Source: Acanthosepion lycidas (lineage: Eukaryota > Mollusca > Cephalopoda > Sepiida > Sepiidae). Taken from it: a DNA stretch of 64,000 bases. Where the stretch lies: contig OZ010571.1 in NCBI GenBank assembly GCA_963932145.1, positions 109,654,005 through 109,718,004 of the forward strand, read 5' to 3'. Shown in pieces: positions 63,584 through 64,000 of this stretch; position 1 is the stretch's first letter, and the number at the start of each line of letters is the position of its first letter. The translations under genes and the position numbers were made by a program. The notes beneath the pieces were generated by a model. The model had not been told where the DNA came from. It saw only the letters and a list, made by a program, of their open reading frames with translations, and did no database searches.

Positions 63584-64000
63584 GCACACAATGTACAAAA
63601 CTATAAGGTTTGATCAACTAACTCATAACTATGCAAAAGAAAATCATGACTGCCCAATGGCAAAAAAATAGGTATTTTTAAGGCAGTTTACTTGTGATGC
63701 TTATGTTTGGCCAGAAAAGAAAAATTTGCAGATCTAGTATACCAACCTCATCCAATGGAGAGGCTTTTGTTTTTTTTGTTTTTTTATAATAACAATATTC
63801 AACATGAGTCTATTTTGACTAATCAGGTAAGTCACCAGATTATGTACAGATACAAGAATGTATATTTTTTTATTTATAAATATTATGAAACCCATATAGG
63901 TTCACAGGAATGTGTGAATAATGTAATGAATATTTGTGCAGAAAGTGCAATTGGGAAGCAAATTTTAAATTCCTGTTGACTTTGTTACATTCACTTCATG
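63579..64000. other. AT-rich stretch; SINE-A-like at the edge
   Basis: The last 40 bases (ttttaaattcctgttgactt, tgttacattcacttcatg) look like the start of another SINE-A body (tccattacattcacttatg), cut by the window end. Confidence 0.4.

Overview
This window looks like intron or intergenic DNA from a large, AT-rich, repeat-saturated animal genome. I think a mollusc, and within molluscs a cephalopod such as an octopus, is most likely. The grounds are very many (TA)n tracts, several tRNA-derived SINE families, Penelope-like retroelements (PLEs), Helitrons, many mariner/Tc1 relics and jockey/CR1-type LINE tails. There is no bacterial gene structure, and the species is an inference.

Only one stretch looks like a host protein-coding exon: minus strand, about 27759-28112. 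It has an in-frame stop upstream of a well-placed ATG, a Ser/Arg-rich reading frame whose composition differs from everything around it, and a consensus splice donor. I do not recognise the protein. A short acidic coding-like fragment at 4363-4524 is also unrecognised.

Layout. 1-6 kb: SINE fragments, a solo LTR (1325-1488), an antisense LINE tail and an internally deleted mariner (5478-6000). 7-12 kb: a Helitron (7471-8152) inside a local tandem duplication, SINE and LINE pieces, and a PLE-type fold-back. 13-18 kb: small fold-backs, a near-perfect 0.4 kb palindrome with a class II tRNA-like sequence at its apex (15927-16325), and a full-length dead mariner (16423-17760) carrying a nested MITE. 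18-26 kb: LINE, fold-back, Tc1 and 5S-tRNA SINE fragments. 26-35 kb: SINEs, the host exon, an LTR-type insertion inside a LINE copy, a 574-bp TIR element and a second Helitron. 35-40 kb: two PLE relics, each bracketed by inverted copies of its 3' UTR and by (TA)n; a third Helitron has inserted into one arm. 43-50 kb: LINE copies, a second 5S-derived SINE, and a SINE whose body expanded into two minisatellites. 50-59 kb: four more copies of the palindromic mariner MITE, a fold-back and a mariner 5' half. 59-64 kb: SINE and LINE copies, a zinc-finger fragment and an internally deleted Tc1 element.

No cellular pathway is encoded here. The interest is in the mobile-element biology: fold-back retroelements in TA microsatellites, paralogous empty sites that fix insertion boundaries, composite SINEs, hairpin MITEs and tandem expansion inside a SINE. 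Nearly all open reading frames in the window are chance or microsatellite frames and were left out.
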